Translations under genes and position numbers: made by a program | Assembly: GCA_029567375.1 (NCBI GenBank) | Contig: JAKQLB010000337.1 | Location: forward strand, 1-39,561 | DNA length: 39,561 nucleotides | Origin: Bacteroidota bacterium | GTDB lineage: Bacteria > Bacteroidota > Bacteroidia > Bacteroidales > UBA932 | Direction: 5' to 3' | Notes under the pieces: model-generated | Seen by the model: the letters and a program-made list of their open reading frames with translations, nothing else | Databases searched by the model: none | What the model was told of the DNA's origin: nothing | In this document: positions 22,962-32,491 of the stretch, piece after piece | Numbering within the stretch: the stretch's first letter is position 1 | Layout of the letters: every line of letters begins with the position of its first letter

Positions 22962-24821
22962 ATGAAGGTTATGATTATAAAGAAATTAAAAACTATAATA
23001 ACGGCTATTTTAGCGGTTACCCTCTATCTGACTCTTACTGCAGTTTCCTGCGATATTACGCCTGACATGGAAGACAATGGGGAAGTAGTGGACCTTGAGC
23101 CCGAACCTGACGAAGGAGAAAAGGAAAAACTCACCATTAGCATCACTCCTCCGACAGTGGATTCCACAGATCCCACTCTTGTACCTAACAGTCAGACAAC
23201 CATACCCTCAGATGCTATTGTCATCACATTCAAGGATGGAAATGCTGAGATACATGATCCTGTGAAATGCCTTGACATCACCAACAATAAGGGGCACATC
23301 GTCATCAAACCCCGAAGCGAAGGCAGTTATTCCTACTACCTGCAGGGAATAACAGATAACGGTTCCGTGGAAATCCATGGTAAAAATCGCATCAAACTTA
23401 ACCTCAACGGCATCGGCATAACAAATCCAAATGGGCCGGCTCTTTCCATTCTCACCGAAGAGGGTTGCTATATGAAAATTGAGGACAACACCTCCAATCG
23501 TCTGGTTGACGGCAATGCCGCCACAAACACAGCAAAAGCAACTCTCCTCTGTGAAGGTCCCCTCGATATCATAGGTAAAGGTGCCTTGCAACTCAGAGGC
23601 AAAAAAGCAGATGCCATCCGTTGCGGTGGCTCCATCACAATCGACCAAGCATACATCCTTATAAAAGAGGCAGCCGGACACTCCATAAATTGCACTTCGG
23701 GAGATATAAAGATTGCCGGGGGACGTATTAAATCACTTTCAACACGAAGCGGACTCACCGCAACAGATGACGATAAAGGATCCATAACCATTACAGGCGG
23801 CATTCACAGATTCTCTACACTCGCAGAGCAATCTCCTGCCATCCAAGCAGCCGGAAACCTTGCCATATCTAATAGGGACACCATCATCACTGACACCTAC
23901 GGCGATGCATCACATAGCATATACGCTTCAGGTAAAGCCCTAATCAACAATACCATCCTCTGTACCTACACCCTAGGCTCTCAAATACCGGCCTGTATAT
24001 ATGGCGAAGACGATATTGACATTACCGGAGGTAGTATCTCACATATAACCGCCAAAGGTTCCGGGATATTCAGCAAAGGCGACATTACCATCACTGGCGG
24101 CTCAATCAGCGCCATCAGTACTGAAGCAGGAGCAGCAATACTGAGAAGTGATGGCAGATTTAGTATCAGCAACGCATCTATAGCCATACATACCGAATCC
24201 TCCTATAACATGGCCATCTACTCCAAAGGCCCTCTCTCTATCAGCAGTGGCAAAGTAGATTTGACCTCATTCAATACATCCATGGGCACCGCCTCCACAA
24301 TGGATATCAGCGGCGGCTTTGTCTACTGTTACAGTCTGGCCGGTTATGCAATGCACAGCGACGACGATATGACCTTCTCCGGAGGATTAATACTTGCACT
24401 GGGCTCTGACGGAGCAGGCAAGGCCCTGAATACCAATTCTTCAATACTTATGAAAGGGGGACGTTTGGTAGCAATGGGGGGAAAAAGCAGTATACCTGAT
24501 GAATCAGGATCCACTCAACAATCTGTGATTTACAACACTACGCTCTACGAACCTTCAGTGGTAGCGGTTAAGCAACTCTCGGGCAATTTCATAGCAGTAT
24601 ACAAGGCCACCAGAAAATTCCAGCCAACCATCAGTTGTCTAATATCCGCTCCTGAAATCCTTCCAAATACGACTTACGAACTCTATCTCAAAGGGTCAGT
24701 CACAGGCTCCGACCATTTCCATAACATCTACTACAACAATTTCAATTACACCATAGGATTTCTGGCAAAAACAGTAACAACCAATGGAGTGTCCGGCGGG
24801 GTTAATTATTTCTACGAATAA
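22962..24821 (+). CDS. Lipoprotein with Cthe_2159-like carbohydrate-binding beta-helix domain
   Basis: 619 residues from the ATG at 22962 (a second ATG at 22971 would also keep the signal). Lipobox LTAVSC places the lipidated cysteine near residue 30, followed by an acidic Glu/Pro/Asp linker. From about residue 85 the protein is a long run of short repeats such as GSITIDQAYILIK, GDIKIAGGRI, GSITITGG, DIDITGGSI and GDITITGGSI, which form the coils of a right-handed beta-helix. This matches the family of the clostridial Cthe_2159 protein, which binds cellulose and acidic sugars. It probably sits on the cell surface and binds a polysaccharide; an enzymatic role is unproven. It ends 10 bp inside the convergent prmA gene. 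Confidence 0.85.
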   Translation: MKVMIIKKLKTIITAILAVTLYLTLTAVSCDITPDMEDNGEVVDLEPEPDEGEKEKLTISITPPTVDSTDPTLVPNSQTTIPSDAIVITFKDGNAEIHDPVKCLDITNNKGHIVIKPRSEGSYSYYLQGITDNGSVEIHGKNRIKLNLNGIGITNPNGPALSILTEEGCYMKIEDNTSNRLVDGNAATNTAKATLLCEGPLDIIGKGALQLRGKKADAIRCGGSITIDQAYILIKEAAGHSINCTSGDIKIAGGRIKSLSTRSGLTATDDDKGSITITGGIHRFSTLAEQSPAIQAAGNLAISNRDTIITDTYGDASHSIYASGKALINNTILCTYTLGSQIPACIYGEDDIDITGGSISHITAKGSGIFSKGDITITGGSISAISTEAGAAILRSDGRFSISNASIAIHTESSYNMAIYSKGPLSISSGKVDLTSFNTSMGTASTMDISGGFVYCYSLAGYAMHSDDDMTFSGGLILALGSDGAGKALNTNSSILMKGGRLVAMGGKSSIPDESGSTQQSVIYNTTLYEPSVVAVKQLSGNFIAVYKATRKFQPTISCLISAPEILPNTTYELYLKGSVTGSDHFHNIYYNNFNYTIGFLAKTVTTNGVSGGVNYFYE

Positions 24822-25666
24822 GAGCGTAACGTTACCATACTCCATCGGTCACGTTCTCTGCTCGAAACCATTTCGAGAGAATATTTTGATGCCTCTTCCA
24901 AGAGCATCGGCACATCTTCAGTATAAAACCCGCTGATAAATAGTTCTCCTCCGGGACGCAGAGATCTGGCGTAAGTCCTCATATCCTCAATAAGTATATT
25001 GCGGTTGATGTTGGCTAAAATCAGATCGTATTTCGAAGCCTGGAGCAATGATGCATCCCCGCAAAGTACATGTATCATCTCCCCTACTCCATTTGCGTGG
25101 GCATTTTCTTTTGCAGCATAGAAACATATATGGTCGACATCTATTGCATGAACAGGGGCTTTTGCCCCCATTTTTGCAGCCAGAATGGCTAAAATACCGG
25201 TACCGCACCCCATATCCAGCACCTGAAGACCCTTTATGGCATCACCTAACTCCAGTAGCCCTTCTATCATAAGGTGAGTGGTCTGATGGTGACCTGTGCC
25301 GAATGACATCTTAGGATCAATTGTGATGCTATATTTAGTAGGAGGCAGGTTTTTGTGGTGCGAAGCTTTGACCGTGCAAAGTCCATCAATTACAATGGGT
25401 TCAAAATTGGATTCCCAGAGTGCGTTCCAATTTTGTTCCATAATGAGTTCCGTGGTGTAGGAAACCATGAACTCACCGGTGGCATAGGCACTGAGAAGAG
25501 CTTTCAGAGCGCTCTCTGAAAACCTCTCTTTAGGTATGTAGGCATTTAGATGGGGTTCCTCGATTGAAAAACTCTCAAATCCAAGTTCTTCAATCTCCGC
25601 CAGCACTATCTCAGCCCTCTCTTCGGTGAAGGGTCTCACCTCAATATGGACTACAATATAGTCCAT
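24812..25666 (-). CDS. prmA: Ribosomal protein L11 methyltransferase
   Basis: 284 residues from the ATG at 25666 (MDYIVVHIEV); a longer frame would run into tpiA. An N-terminal substrate-recognition domain precedes a SAM-binding fold with SFGTGHHQTTHLMIEGL, the glycine motif DMGCGTGILAILAAKMGA, and the catalytic NINRNIL. PrmA puts methyl groups on lysines and the N-terminus of ribosomal protein L11; loss usually gives little phenotype. The start is 2 bp from the stop of tpiA, so it is the last gene of the operon rlmN-patatin-recX-prfB-tpiA-prmA. Its last 10 bp overlap the convergent lipoprotein gene. Confidence 0.93.
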   Translation of the reverse strand: MDYIVVHIEVRPFTEERAEIVLAEIEELGFESFSIEEPHLNAYIPKERFSESALKALLSAYATGEFMVSYTTELIMEQNWNALWESNFEPIVIDGLCTVKASHHKNLPPTKYSITIDPKMSFGTGHHQTTHLMIEGLLELGDAIKGLQVLDMGCGTGILAILAAKMGAKAPVHAIDVDHICFYAAKENAHANGVGEMIHVLCGDASLLQASKYDLILANINRNILIEDMRTYARSLRPGGELFISGFYTEDVPMLLEEASKYSLEMVSSRERDRWSMVTLRSYS

Positions 25667-25668
25667 AA

Positions 25669-26424
25669 TCAATAGCTGGTGGCTATACCTATAAAGTCCT
25701 CTGCCTTGAGTGCAGCCCCTCCGATGAGTCCGCCGTCTATATCCTTGCAAGCAAAAAGCTCACGGGCATTTGAGGGTTTGCAACTGCCCCCGTATAGAAT
25801 GGATGTCCCCTCCGCAACCTCGTTTCCGAAGCGATTTGCAAGGAATTTGCGTATAAAGGAGTGGATCTCTTGAGCCTGCTCGGAAGTGGCGGTTACACCT
25901 GTACCGATGGCCCATACGGGTTCATAGGCAATTACGATATTTTTCATTGCCTCAGCGTTAAATTGAAACAGCACCTCTTCAATTTGCGCTCCCACAACCT
26001 CGAAATGTTTACCGGCATTTCGCTCCTCAAGTTTCTCCCCTACGCAAAAAATAGGTTTTATACCGGCATCAAGTACGAGCCGGATCTTTTTTACCAGTTT
26101 TTCCGAGGTTTCACCATAATATTCCCTTCTCTCAGAGTGTCCGAGGATGATATAGGTGCAACCTGCATCTTTGAGCATCGAGACTGACACTTCACCCGTA
26201 AATGCTCCTTTTGGCTGGTCTGCGCAGTTTTGTGCCGCGAGTGCTATGGGAGTTCCTTTAATAACTTTTGCGACTGTCACCAGATGGGTAAAAGGGGGTG
26301 CGAGTACAAGCTGCACATCTGAGGGAACGCTCCCGAGAGCGGCAACAATCTCCTGTGCAAGAGATTTTCCTTCTGCAACTGTGGTATTCATCTTCCAGTT
26401 GCCTGCTACAATTTTCTTTCTCAT
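25669..26424 (-). CDS. tpiA: Triosephosphate isomerase
   Basis: 251 residues, normal length. All active-site parts are present: AGNWKMN (Asn and Lys near residues 8-12), GHSERREY (catalytic His), AYEPVWAIGTG (catalytic Glu), YGGSCKPSN and GGLIGGAALKAEDF (phosphate grip). It interconverts dihydroxyacetone phosphate and glyceraldehyde 3-phosphate in glycolysis. The gene begins 2 bp after the prfB stop and is 2 bp from prmA, so it is read as part of a translation-related operon. Confidence 0.98.
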   Translation of the reverse strand: MRKKIVAGNWKMNTTVAEGKSLAQEIVAALGSVPSDVQLVLAPPFTHLVTVAKVIKGTPIALAAQNCADQPKGAFTGEVSVSMLKDAGCTYIILGHSERREYYGETSEKLVKKIRLVLDAGIKPIFCVGEKLEERNAGKHFEVVGAQIEEVLFQFNAEAMKNIVIAYEPVWAIGTGVTATSEQAQEIHSFIRKFLANRFGNEVAEGTSILYGGSCKPSNARELFACKDIDGGLIGGAALKAEDFIGIATSY

Positions 26425-26426
26425 AG

Positions 26427-27498
26427 TTAGTAGTTCATTAAAAATTCTTTCATAAATGCATTAAGATCACCATCCAGGACTCCTTGGATATCGGATGTCT
26501 CGTAATTGGTACGAAGATCCTTGACCATCCTGTAAGGATGGAGGACATAACTGCGAATTTGCGATCCCCATTCGATTTTCTTTTTCTGTCCTTCAAGTTC
26601 GGTCTGCTTTTCCTGACGTTTCTTGAGTTCCAGGTCGTAGAGATGGGATTTTAGGATACGAAGAGCGTTCTGACGATTGTCAATCTGGGAACGTGTTTCG
26701 GTATTTTCCACAACAATACCTGTGGGAATATGTTTTACCCTGACTCCGGTCTCGACTTTATTGACATTCTGCCCACCGGCTCCAGAGGAGCGATAAGTAT
26801 CCCACTCCAGGTCAGATGGACTTATCTCAATCTCTATGGTTTCATCGACCAATGGGTAGACAAATACGGAGGAGAATGTAGTCTGACGTTTGCCTTGAGC
26901 ATTGAAAGGAGATATCCTAACGAGACGATGAACTCCTATCTCGCTCTTGAGATAACCGAATGCATAGTCACCTTCAAACTCAATGGTTACAGACTTAATG
27001 CCCGCCTCATCACCTTCCAGAAGCTCTGAAACATGGACTTTGTAGCCGTTGCGCTCACCCCAGCGGATATACATACGCATCAGCATTGACGACCAGTCAT
27101 TGCTTTCAGTGCCACCGGCGCCTGAATTAATTTTTAAGAGTGCTCCCAGGTTGTCGCCCTCTTCGCTGAGCATATTGCGCAGTTCAAGCGCTTCAATTGC
27201 ACTCTGCAACGAATTTGCCGCTGCTTCAATATCATCTGAGGCATCCTCTCCAAATTCGAGGAGTATCTCAAGATCGTCCACCTGTGATTCTATTCTATTA
27301 AAATTATCCACCCAAAAACGGAGATCGGAAACCTCCTTCAGAAACAGTTCCGCTGCTTTTGGATCATCCCAAAAATCGGGAGCAGTGGTTTTCAATTGGT
27401 TTGTCGAGAGCTCTTCACGCTTTGCAGCGATGTCAAAGAGACCTCCCCAACGCCATTACACGCTGTTTATATTCTTTAATCTGTTCTGTTGTTATCAT
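26427..27498 (-). CDS. prfB: Peptide chain release factor 2, expressed by +1 programmed frameshift
   Basis: The product is about 356 residues. Frame 0 starts at the ATG at 27498 (MITTEQIKEYKQRVMALGRSL) and meets TGA at 27435-27433. Reading then continues in the +1 frame from GAC (27434) to 26427. The joined sequence ...GRSL-DIAAKREELS... matches RF2. Key RF2 parts are the stop-codon recognition tripeptide SPF (RISPFNAQGKRQ) and the catalytic GGQ (SSGAGGQNVNKVETGV). RF2 ends translation at UAA and UGA in the ribosome. The first 23 bp overlap the end of recX. This is not a pseudogene: the in-frame TGA is the autoregulatory stop. The last stretch DIQGVLDGDL is typical for the family. Confidence 0.95.
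27432..27447 (-). promoter_or_regulatory. prfB +1 frameshift site
   Basis: Minus strand GGGAGG-TCT-CTT-TGA-C. The slippery CTT followed by TGA C is identical to the classical prfB site, and a Shine-Dalgarno-like GGGAGG sits 3 nt before the CTT as in E. coli. When RF2 is scarce the ribosome pauses at TGA and slips forward by one base, so the protein regulates its own synthesis. Confidence 0.93.
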
Positions 27499-27931
27499 AT
27501 ATCTTCACTATTTCATCATAAGTGTAGCCACGGCCCATAAGATAACGCATGAATTTGGCTTTACGTACATGGGGATCGTTTTCATTCTGCAGTTGTCTGA
27601 GTTTTGCCAGGGCAAGCTTTTGGAGTTTTTTTTCCGCTGCCACGGAATCAATCTCAGAAAGCGCAGCCGTAATGGCCAACTCATCAATACTTTTACGTTG
27701 CAAATCTACTCTTATTTTTACTTTTCCCCAACCCTGAAGAGAACTTTTATCTCTTGCAAAGGCCCTTGCATATCTTACGTCATCGATATAACCTTCTTTG
27801 ACAAGCTGCTCCACCACCGATTCCGGCTCGGGTATTCCACAGGCGATCACTTTGCGGAGTATATCACTACTGCAACGCTCTCCACGGCTACAGAGGCGCC
27901 TCATCCTATCCAAAACAGCATCTCTCTCCAT
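27476..27931 (-). CDS. recX: Regulatory protein RecX
   Basis: 151 residues made of three-helix RecX repeats: RRLCSRGERCSSDILRKVIACG, shown here in part as RRLCSRGERCSS, then VVEQLVKEGYIDDVRYARAFARD, KVKIRVDLQRKSI, and RYLMGRGYTYDEIVKIYD. RecX binds RecA filaments and limits their activity in recombination and the SOS response. Unlike in many bacteria it is not next to recA, which lies about 3.5 kb away on the other strand. It lies 6 bp after the patatin gene and overlaps the start of prfB by 23 bp. Confidence 0.9.
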   Translation of the reverse strand: MERDAVLDRMRRLCSRGERCSSDILRKVIACGIPEPESVVEQLVKEGYIDDVRYARAFARDKSSLQGWGKVKIRVDLQRKSIDELAITAALSEIDSVAAEKKLQKLALAKLRQLQNENDPHVRKAKFMRYLMGRGYTYDEIVKIYDNNRTD

Positions 27932-27937
27932 AATAGA

Positions 27938-30268
27938 TCAAAATGAATAACCCAGGCTCAGATAGGCTCCTACCCTGGCGGTGAAGTTGGACCAGTGTAA
28001 ATTAAACGAAATCGGACCAATCGGTGAGTCGTGAGAATATCCCAAACGTACACCTATAATCCCCGGCCCTGCAAAAAGGTCCGTAATGCCTTCACTGTCC
28101 AATGCATAACTACCGGAGGCAAATATGTAGTGCGTTCGGCCGAGACGTAATCGTGCATCCAGAGAGGCTACGGTAAGGATATTTTTAAAGGCATAAGTAT
28201 AGTTGAACCCCATAAATGGAATCTGCTGTTCCATATATCTGCCTTCTTCATATCCTCCCATCAAATTCATAAACGCCACCGGAATATTGCCACCGATAAG
28301 CGTCCGATTGTAAATCGTTGGAATAAGTGCCAATTCGCTAAAAAGGGGAACTACCATAGAGAAATGCAGATTGGCTACGGAGAAGGGATATTCATCCGGT
28401 TTAAGCCAGTTGAAATGGTATGAAAACCCCGAATTCAAAACAAACCCACTGGTTGGGAAATGCTCCCGGTCCATCCTGTCAAGTTTAAATTTGGCATAAG
28501 CACTTATAAAATTGGAACGACCTATGTCGGGGTCATAAATTGACGGCACGTCCGAAGAGGAGAGTACTGATCTGAAATTGAAGGACTGGAACTTCATTCC
28601 AAGTGAAGTCTGACCACTGACAAACCTCCTGGTTGAAAAATTGAGGTCAGCAATATGACTGAAGAATGAGATATTGTCAGCCCTCAATCCTTTGTTAAAT
28701 ATATTTAGGTCTGATGACCTGAAAGTGTAGGAGGTGTTGAACTGCAAATTGGCCCGGAATGCATAGGAGTAGTCCGCCACAAACATTGCATTGTAAGCCA
28801 ATTTTGCCGTGATAGAGGCCTTGGAACCATACAGAGCCAGATTATTTGCGCTTACGTTGAGCATCACGGTAGCCACTTCCTCTGAGTCAAACCTAAATCC
28901 TACGCCGAGCTGGGAGGCGAGTCCCTTGACAAAATTGATCTCCAGATGATAGGGACTCTCAGTGCCTTTCAGCAGGTAAGTTACCGACGAAAATGATCCC
29001 GTGTTATAGTACTTGGAGATCTCTTCATCAATATCACGACCGGTAACTATCGCTCCAGGCTGAAATTTGCTTTTTTTCAAAAGCCACTCGGCATCCCTTT
29101 GAGAGAGTCCTGTGAAAGATACCTTGCCGATGACTATCGAATCCTGGTCAATATGGACCGCCTTGGGGTAAGTTTTCCTAAGCACGGAAGGGCCTATGAG
29201 CGTTTTCTGTTCCTTCCGTTCCATCTCATCAAGATGTGCCTTGAGGCGTACCAGTTCACGACTTTTCTCCCTGGCGGCCGCTTCACCATTATCGATCAAT
29301 CTGCGGAGACTCGGTATGTCGAAACTCATAGTGGAGAAGTCTTTCACACTGGGAGCTATTACAATATCCGTCATATCTATTGCCTTCTCCGTATTCTCCT
29401 CCATGTAGAGAGCAAGGAGTTCGCCCAGCATATCACCGATATTATCTATATCAGTACTATGGCTCTCACCAAAGCCAAGCTTGACACCTATTATGATATC
29501 CGCCCCCATCTCTTTGGCCACATCAACAGGATAATTATTGAGTATGCCACCATCTACCAGCACCATATCATTCATTCTCACCGGTGCAAAGTATCCGGGA
29601 ATAGCCATTGATGACCTTATCGCATCTACAAAATAGCCACTGCGAAACACAACCTCCTTTTTGCTGACCAAATCTACTGCCACACAAGCAAAAGGGATCG
29701 GCATATTGTCAAAATCAATGGAATCCTGATAACCTACCGAATATTTGGTGAAGAGATTGTAAACATTATGACCGCTGGTGAGATACATCGGGATATTAGA
29801 GAGTAGCGATGTCTCCTGCTGCCCACGGAGTGGCGGTGGTGGTCCGACCATATTGCGATCCCGCAACGACTGCCTTTTGTCGGCCTGGTTGCCCCTATCT
29901 CTTCTGAAAGAAAAGGGAATCTTGAGCAAAAAACGGTCGTCATATTTTTTGGCCTCGAAGGAAACCTGCTTGCGAGGAACCTTGTCACTCATCACAAAAT
30001 CCCAATCCTGCACCATCACGAGCGAATCCAATTCGTCGGCAGAATACCCTATGGCATAGAGACCTCCCACAATGGCACCCATACTGGTACCTGCAATATA
30101 ATCGATAGGTATACCGTACTCTTCCAGCACCTTGAGAACTCCCACATGAGCCGCTCCCTTTGCCCCGCCTCCACACAGCACTACCCCTACCTTTGGTCTT
30201 TGACCAAAAGCGCTAATGCTGAGCATAAGCAGAAATATGGATATTGCAATAAAGCGTTGCATACACAT
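27938..30268 (-). CDS. Patatin-like phospholipase with C-terminal outer-membrane barrel (type Vd autotransporter-like)
   Basis: 776 residues from the first ATG (30268); a second ATG at 30262 gives the cleaner signal peptide MQRFIAISIFLLMLSISAFG. The patatin domain (about 25-300) has the oxyanion loop CGGGAKGAAHVG, the nucleophile S62 in GTSMG, and D239 in VDGG, so the Ser-Asp dyad is complete. A basic insertion rich in Arg and Pro (about 120-150) follows. About residues 370-445 form a single POTRA-like domain (KVSFTGLSQRDAEWLLKKS), and the rest is a BamA/TpsB-type barrel ending GAYLSLGYSF. This domain order is that of PlpD-like type V secretion proteins. It may act as an outer-membrane phospholipase; secretion to the surface is inferred. 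The gene is 1 bp from rlmN. Confidence 0.9.
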   Translation of the reverse strand: MCMQRFIAISIFLLMLSISAFGQRPKVGVVLCGGGAKGAAHVGVLKVLEEYGIPIDYIAGTSMGAIVGGLYAIGYSADELDSLVMVQDWDFVMSDKVPRKQVSFEAKKYDDRFLLKIPFSFRRDRGNQADKRQSLRDRNMVGPPPPLRGQQETSLLSNIPMYLTSGHNVYNLFTKYSVGYQDSIDFDNMPIPFACVAVDLVSKKEVVFRSGYFVDAIRSSMAIPGYFAPVRMNDMVLVDGGILNNYPVDVAKEMGADIIIGVKLGFGESHSTDIDNIGDMLGELLALYMEENTEKAIDMTDIVIAPSVKDFSTMSFDIPSLRRLIDNGEAAAREKSRELVRLKAHLDEMERKEQKTLIGPSVLRKTYPKAVHIDQDSIVIGKVSFTGLSQRDAEWLLKKSKFQPGAIVTGRDIDEEISKYYNTGSFSSVTYLLKGTESPYHLEINFVKGLASQLGVGFRFDSEEVATVMLNVSANNLALYGSKASITAKLAYNAMFVADYSYAFRANLQFNTSYTFRSSDLNIFNKGLRADNISFFSHIADLNFSTRRFVSGQTSLGMKFQSFNFRSVLSSSDVPSIYDPDIGRSNFISAYAKFKLDRMDREHFPTSGFVLNSGFSYHFNWLKPDEYPFSVANLHFSMVVPLFSELALIPTIYNRTLIGGNIPVAFMNLMGGYEEGRYMEQQIPFMGFNYTYAFKNILTVASLDARLRLGRTHYIFASGSYALDSEGITDLFAGPGIIGVRLGYSHDSPIGPISFNLHWSNFTARVGAYLSLGYSF

Positions 30269-30269
30269 T

Positions 30270-31310
30270 CTATCTTTCTTGTCCTGCCAGAAGTCCGCAG
30301 GCTGCCATTATATCCTCACCGCGTGAAGTGCGCAAAGTAGTTATAATGCCGGCGTTGTTGAGACGCGCCTTAAAATCATCTATTCTCGAGCGTGGAGAGG
30401 TTTGCAATGCTAAACCGGGGATGGAGTGGAATCTGATGAGATTGATGCGGCACTCAAGCCCCGAAAGCATTCTTATCAGAGCATCTGCATGACGTTTACT
30501 ATCGTTGACTCCGGAAAACATTATATACTCAAAACTCACCCTGCGTTGGCCGGTAAAATCATAACGACGAATAAGCGAAAGTATATCCTCCAGTTTAAAG
30601 GCCTTTTGTACCGGCATCAGTGCAGCACGCTCTTCGTCAAAAGGAGTATGCAAACTCAACGCCAGATGGCACTTGAAGTTATCCAAAAAGTTCTTAAGAT
30701 TTGGCAAAACTCCTACCGTAGAAAGGGTAATACGCTTTGGACTCCAGCCGAAACCCCAATCGGAGGTGAGTATCTGAAGAGCTTTCGATACCTCATCCCA
30801 GTTGTCCAAAGGCTCGCCCATCCCCATAAAGACCGCATTGGTGAGCTCCTGCGCCTCATCTATATTCATAAACTGGGAAATGATCTCGGCCGCAGAAAGC
30901 TGGCCATGATAGCCTGCACGACCTGTCATACAGAAAGAGCAATTCATTTTGCAACCCACCTGCGAAGAAACGCAAATTGTAGCTCTGCCCATTTCCATGA
31001 CTTGATCATCCTCATATTCAGGGATCATCACAGTCTCGATATATTTTCCGGGAATTGAGGTGGGAAAAATATATTTTTTGGTACCGTCAGAAGAAATGAA
31101 CTTTTCTATGTAAGGCGTGTGACCTATCTGATAGCGCTCTTCGAGAGCCGTACGGGCCGCAGTGGAAAGATTTGTCATGCCGGATATTTCTCTGGTGCCT
31201 TTGGCGTAGAGCCAGTCAGCTATCTGTCTGGCCGCAAATTTAGGCAACGAGAGGTCTGCGGCGACCTCTTGAAACTGTAATAACGACATTCCCAGCAACT
31301 TAGGTTTCAT
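30270..31310 (-). CDS. rlmN: Radical SAM adenine-C2 methyltransferase RlmN
   Basis: 346 residues from the ATG at 31310 (MKPKLLGMSL); an upstream in-frame TTG is less likely. The radical SAM cysteines are in CKMNCSFC (CxxxCxxC). The GMGEPLDNWDEV and LSLHTPFDEERAALMP motifs bind SAM, and the C-terminal cysteine of MAACGLLAGQ is the one that forms the methyl-transfer link. The enzyme methylates A2503 of 23S rRNA and A37 of some tRNAs, which affects accuracy of translation. It is the first gene of the long minus-strand operon down to prmA and has a -7 box at 31337-31344, divergent from recA. Confidence 0.96.
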   Translation of the reverse strand: MKPKLLGMSLLQFQEVAADLSLPKFAARQIADWLYAKGTREISGMTNLSTAARTALEERYQIGHTPYIEKFISSDGTKKYIFPTSIPGKYIETVMIPEYEDDQVMEMGRATICVSSQVGCKMNCSFCMTGRAGYHGQLSAAEIISQFMNIDEAQELTNAVFMGMGEPLDNWDEVSKALQILTSDWGFGWSPKRITLSTVGVLPNLKNFLDNFKCHLALSLHTPFDEERAALMPVQKAFKLEDILSLIRRYDFTGQRRVSFEYIMFSGVNDSKRHADALIRMLSGLECRINLIRFHSIPGLALQTSPRSRIDDFKARLNNAGIITTLRTSRGEDIMAACGLLAGQER

Positions 31311-31336
31311 CTTTCGCAAATTTCGTTTTCACCTTG

Positions 31337-31344
31337 CAAATTTA
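31337..31344 (-). promoter_or_regulatory. -7 box for the rlmN operon
   Basis: Minus strand TAAATTTG (TAnnTTTG). Start near 31333 gives a leader of about 23 nt. It is back to back with the recA promoter. Confidence 0.5.
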
Positions 31345-31377
31345 ATACAAAATGAGTGTTTTCACATAAAAATGGAG

Positions 31378-31385
31378 TATATTTG
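31378..31385 (+). promoter_or_regulatory. -7 box for recA-trpS
   Basis: TATATTTG, perfect TAnnTTTG, with predicted start near 31389 and a leader of about 54 nt before the recA ATG. I see no convincing LexA-type palindrome in the 31320-31442 gap. Confidence 0.6.
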
Positions 31386-31442
31386 TGGCAGGAATAAGCA
31401 GATTTATTGCAGCTATTTACTAACATTCAAAAAAATCAGATT

Positions 31443-32480
31443 ATGGCAAAAGGAAAAGAAGAACCCGGACAGACAACTGCAGGGAAGAATCTGGAGAAGC
31501 TAAAAGCCCTCCAGGCGACTATTGACAAGATTGAGAAGGATTTCGGAAAGGGGACGATCATGAAGATGGGAGATCAGCCGAGTTTCGAAGTTTCTATTAT
31601 TCCTACCGGCTCCATTGCTCTGGACAACGCCCTCGGCATCGGGGGATACCCTCGTGGAAGGGTTATCGAGATTTATGGTCCTGAGGCCAGTGGAAAGACC
31701 ACTCTGGCTATCCACGCGATTGCAGAAGCCCAGAAAGCCGGCGGAATAGCAGCCATCATTGATGCCGAGCATGCATTCGACCGCACCTATGCTATAAACC
31801 TCGGTGTCGATATCGACACGCTTTTGATATCACAGCCCGACAACGGAGAGCAGGCACTCGAAATCGCCGACAACCTCATCCGTTCCGGTGCCATTGACAT
31901 CGTGGTCATAGACTCAGTCGCCGCTCTCACCCCCAAGGCTGAGATCGAAGGCGATATGGGCGACAATAAGGTAGGCCTCCAGGCCCGCTTAATGAGTCAG
32001 GCACTCCGCAAACTCACAGCCAACATTGCAAAGACCAACACCTGCTGTATTTTCATCAATCAGCTTCGCGAAAAGATCGGCATTATGTTCGGTAATCCGG
32101 AGACTACCACAGGTGGAAACGCACTCAAATTCTACGCTTCAGTACGTGTTGATGTCCGCAAAATCACACAGATCAAAGATGGCGAAGAGGCCACCGGTAA
32201 CCGCACACGAGCAAGGATCGTTAAAAATAAATTAGCTCCCCCTTTCCGTAAGGCAGAGTTTGACATCGTATTCGGAGAGGGCATTTCCCGTGTAGGTGAG
32301 ATAGTTGACCTCGGAGTTGAATTCGATATAATCAAAAAGAGCGGATCTTGGTTCAGTTATGGTGACCAACGTCTGGCACAGGGACGTGATGCGGTAAAAC
32401 GCCTCCTCCAGGATAACCCTGAACTCTGTGAAGAGATCGAAGTAAAGATCAGGGAAAAGCTCAAAGAAGTAAAAGATTAA
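31443..32480 (+). CDS. recA: Recombinase RecA
   Basis: 345 residues from the ATG at 31443. Walker [10 protein letters not shown], the DAEHAFD segment, Walker [10 protein letters not shown], loop 1 ([22 protein letters not shown]), loop 2 region ([29 protein letters not shown], shown here in part) and the C-terminal acidic-helix region are all present. It coats single-stranded DNA, drives strand exchange and triggers the SOS response. trpS starts 11 bp downstream and is probably in the same transcript. Confidence 0.98.
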   Translation: MAKGKEEPGQTTAGKNLEKLKALQATIDKIEKDFGKGTIMKMGDQPSFEVSIIPTGSIALDNALGIGGYPRGRVIEIYGPEASGKTTLAIHAIAEAQKAGGIAAIIDAEHAFDRTYAINLGVDIDTLLISQPDNGEQALEIADNLIRSGAIDIVVIDSVAALTPKAEIEGDMGDNKVGLQARLMSQALRKLTANIAKTNTCCIFINQLREKIGIMFGNPETTTGGNALKFYASVRVDVRKITQIKDGEEATGNRTRARIVKNKLAPPFRKAEFDIVFGEGISRVGEIVDLGVEFDIIKKSGSWFSYGDQRLAQGRDAVKRLLQDNPELCEEIEVKIREKLKEVKD

Positions 32481-32491
32481 TTGACCAATTG

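Noticed and set aside
27433-27435. In-frame TGA in prfB as a sign of a pseudogene
   Set aside because: The CTT-TGA-C context with an upstream GGGAGG is the programmed frameshift site, and the +1 frame continues the RF2 protein without gap.
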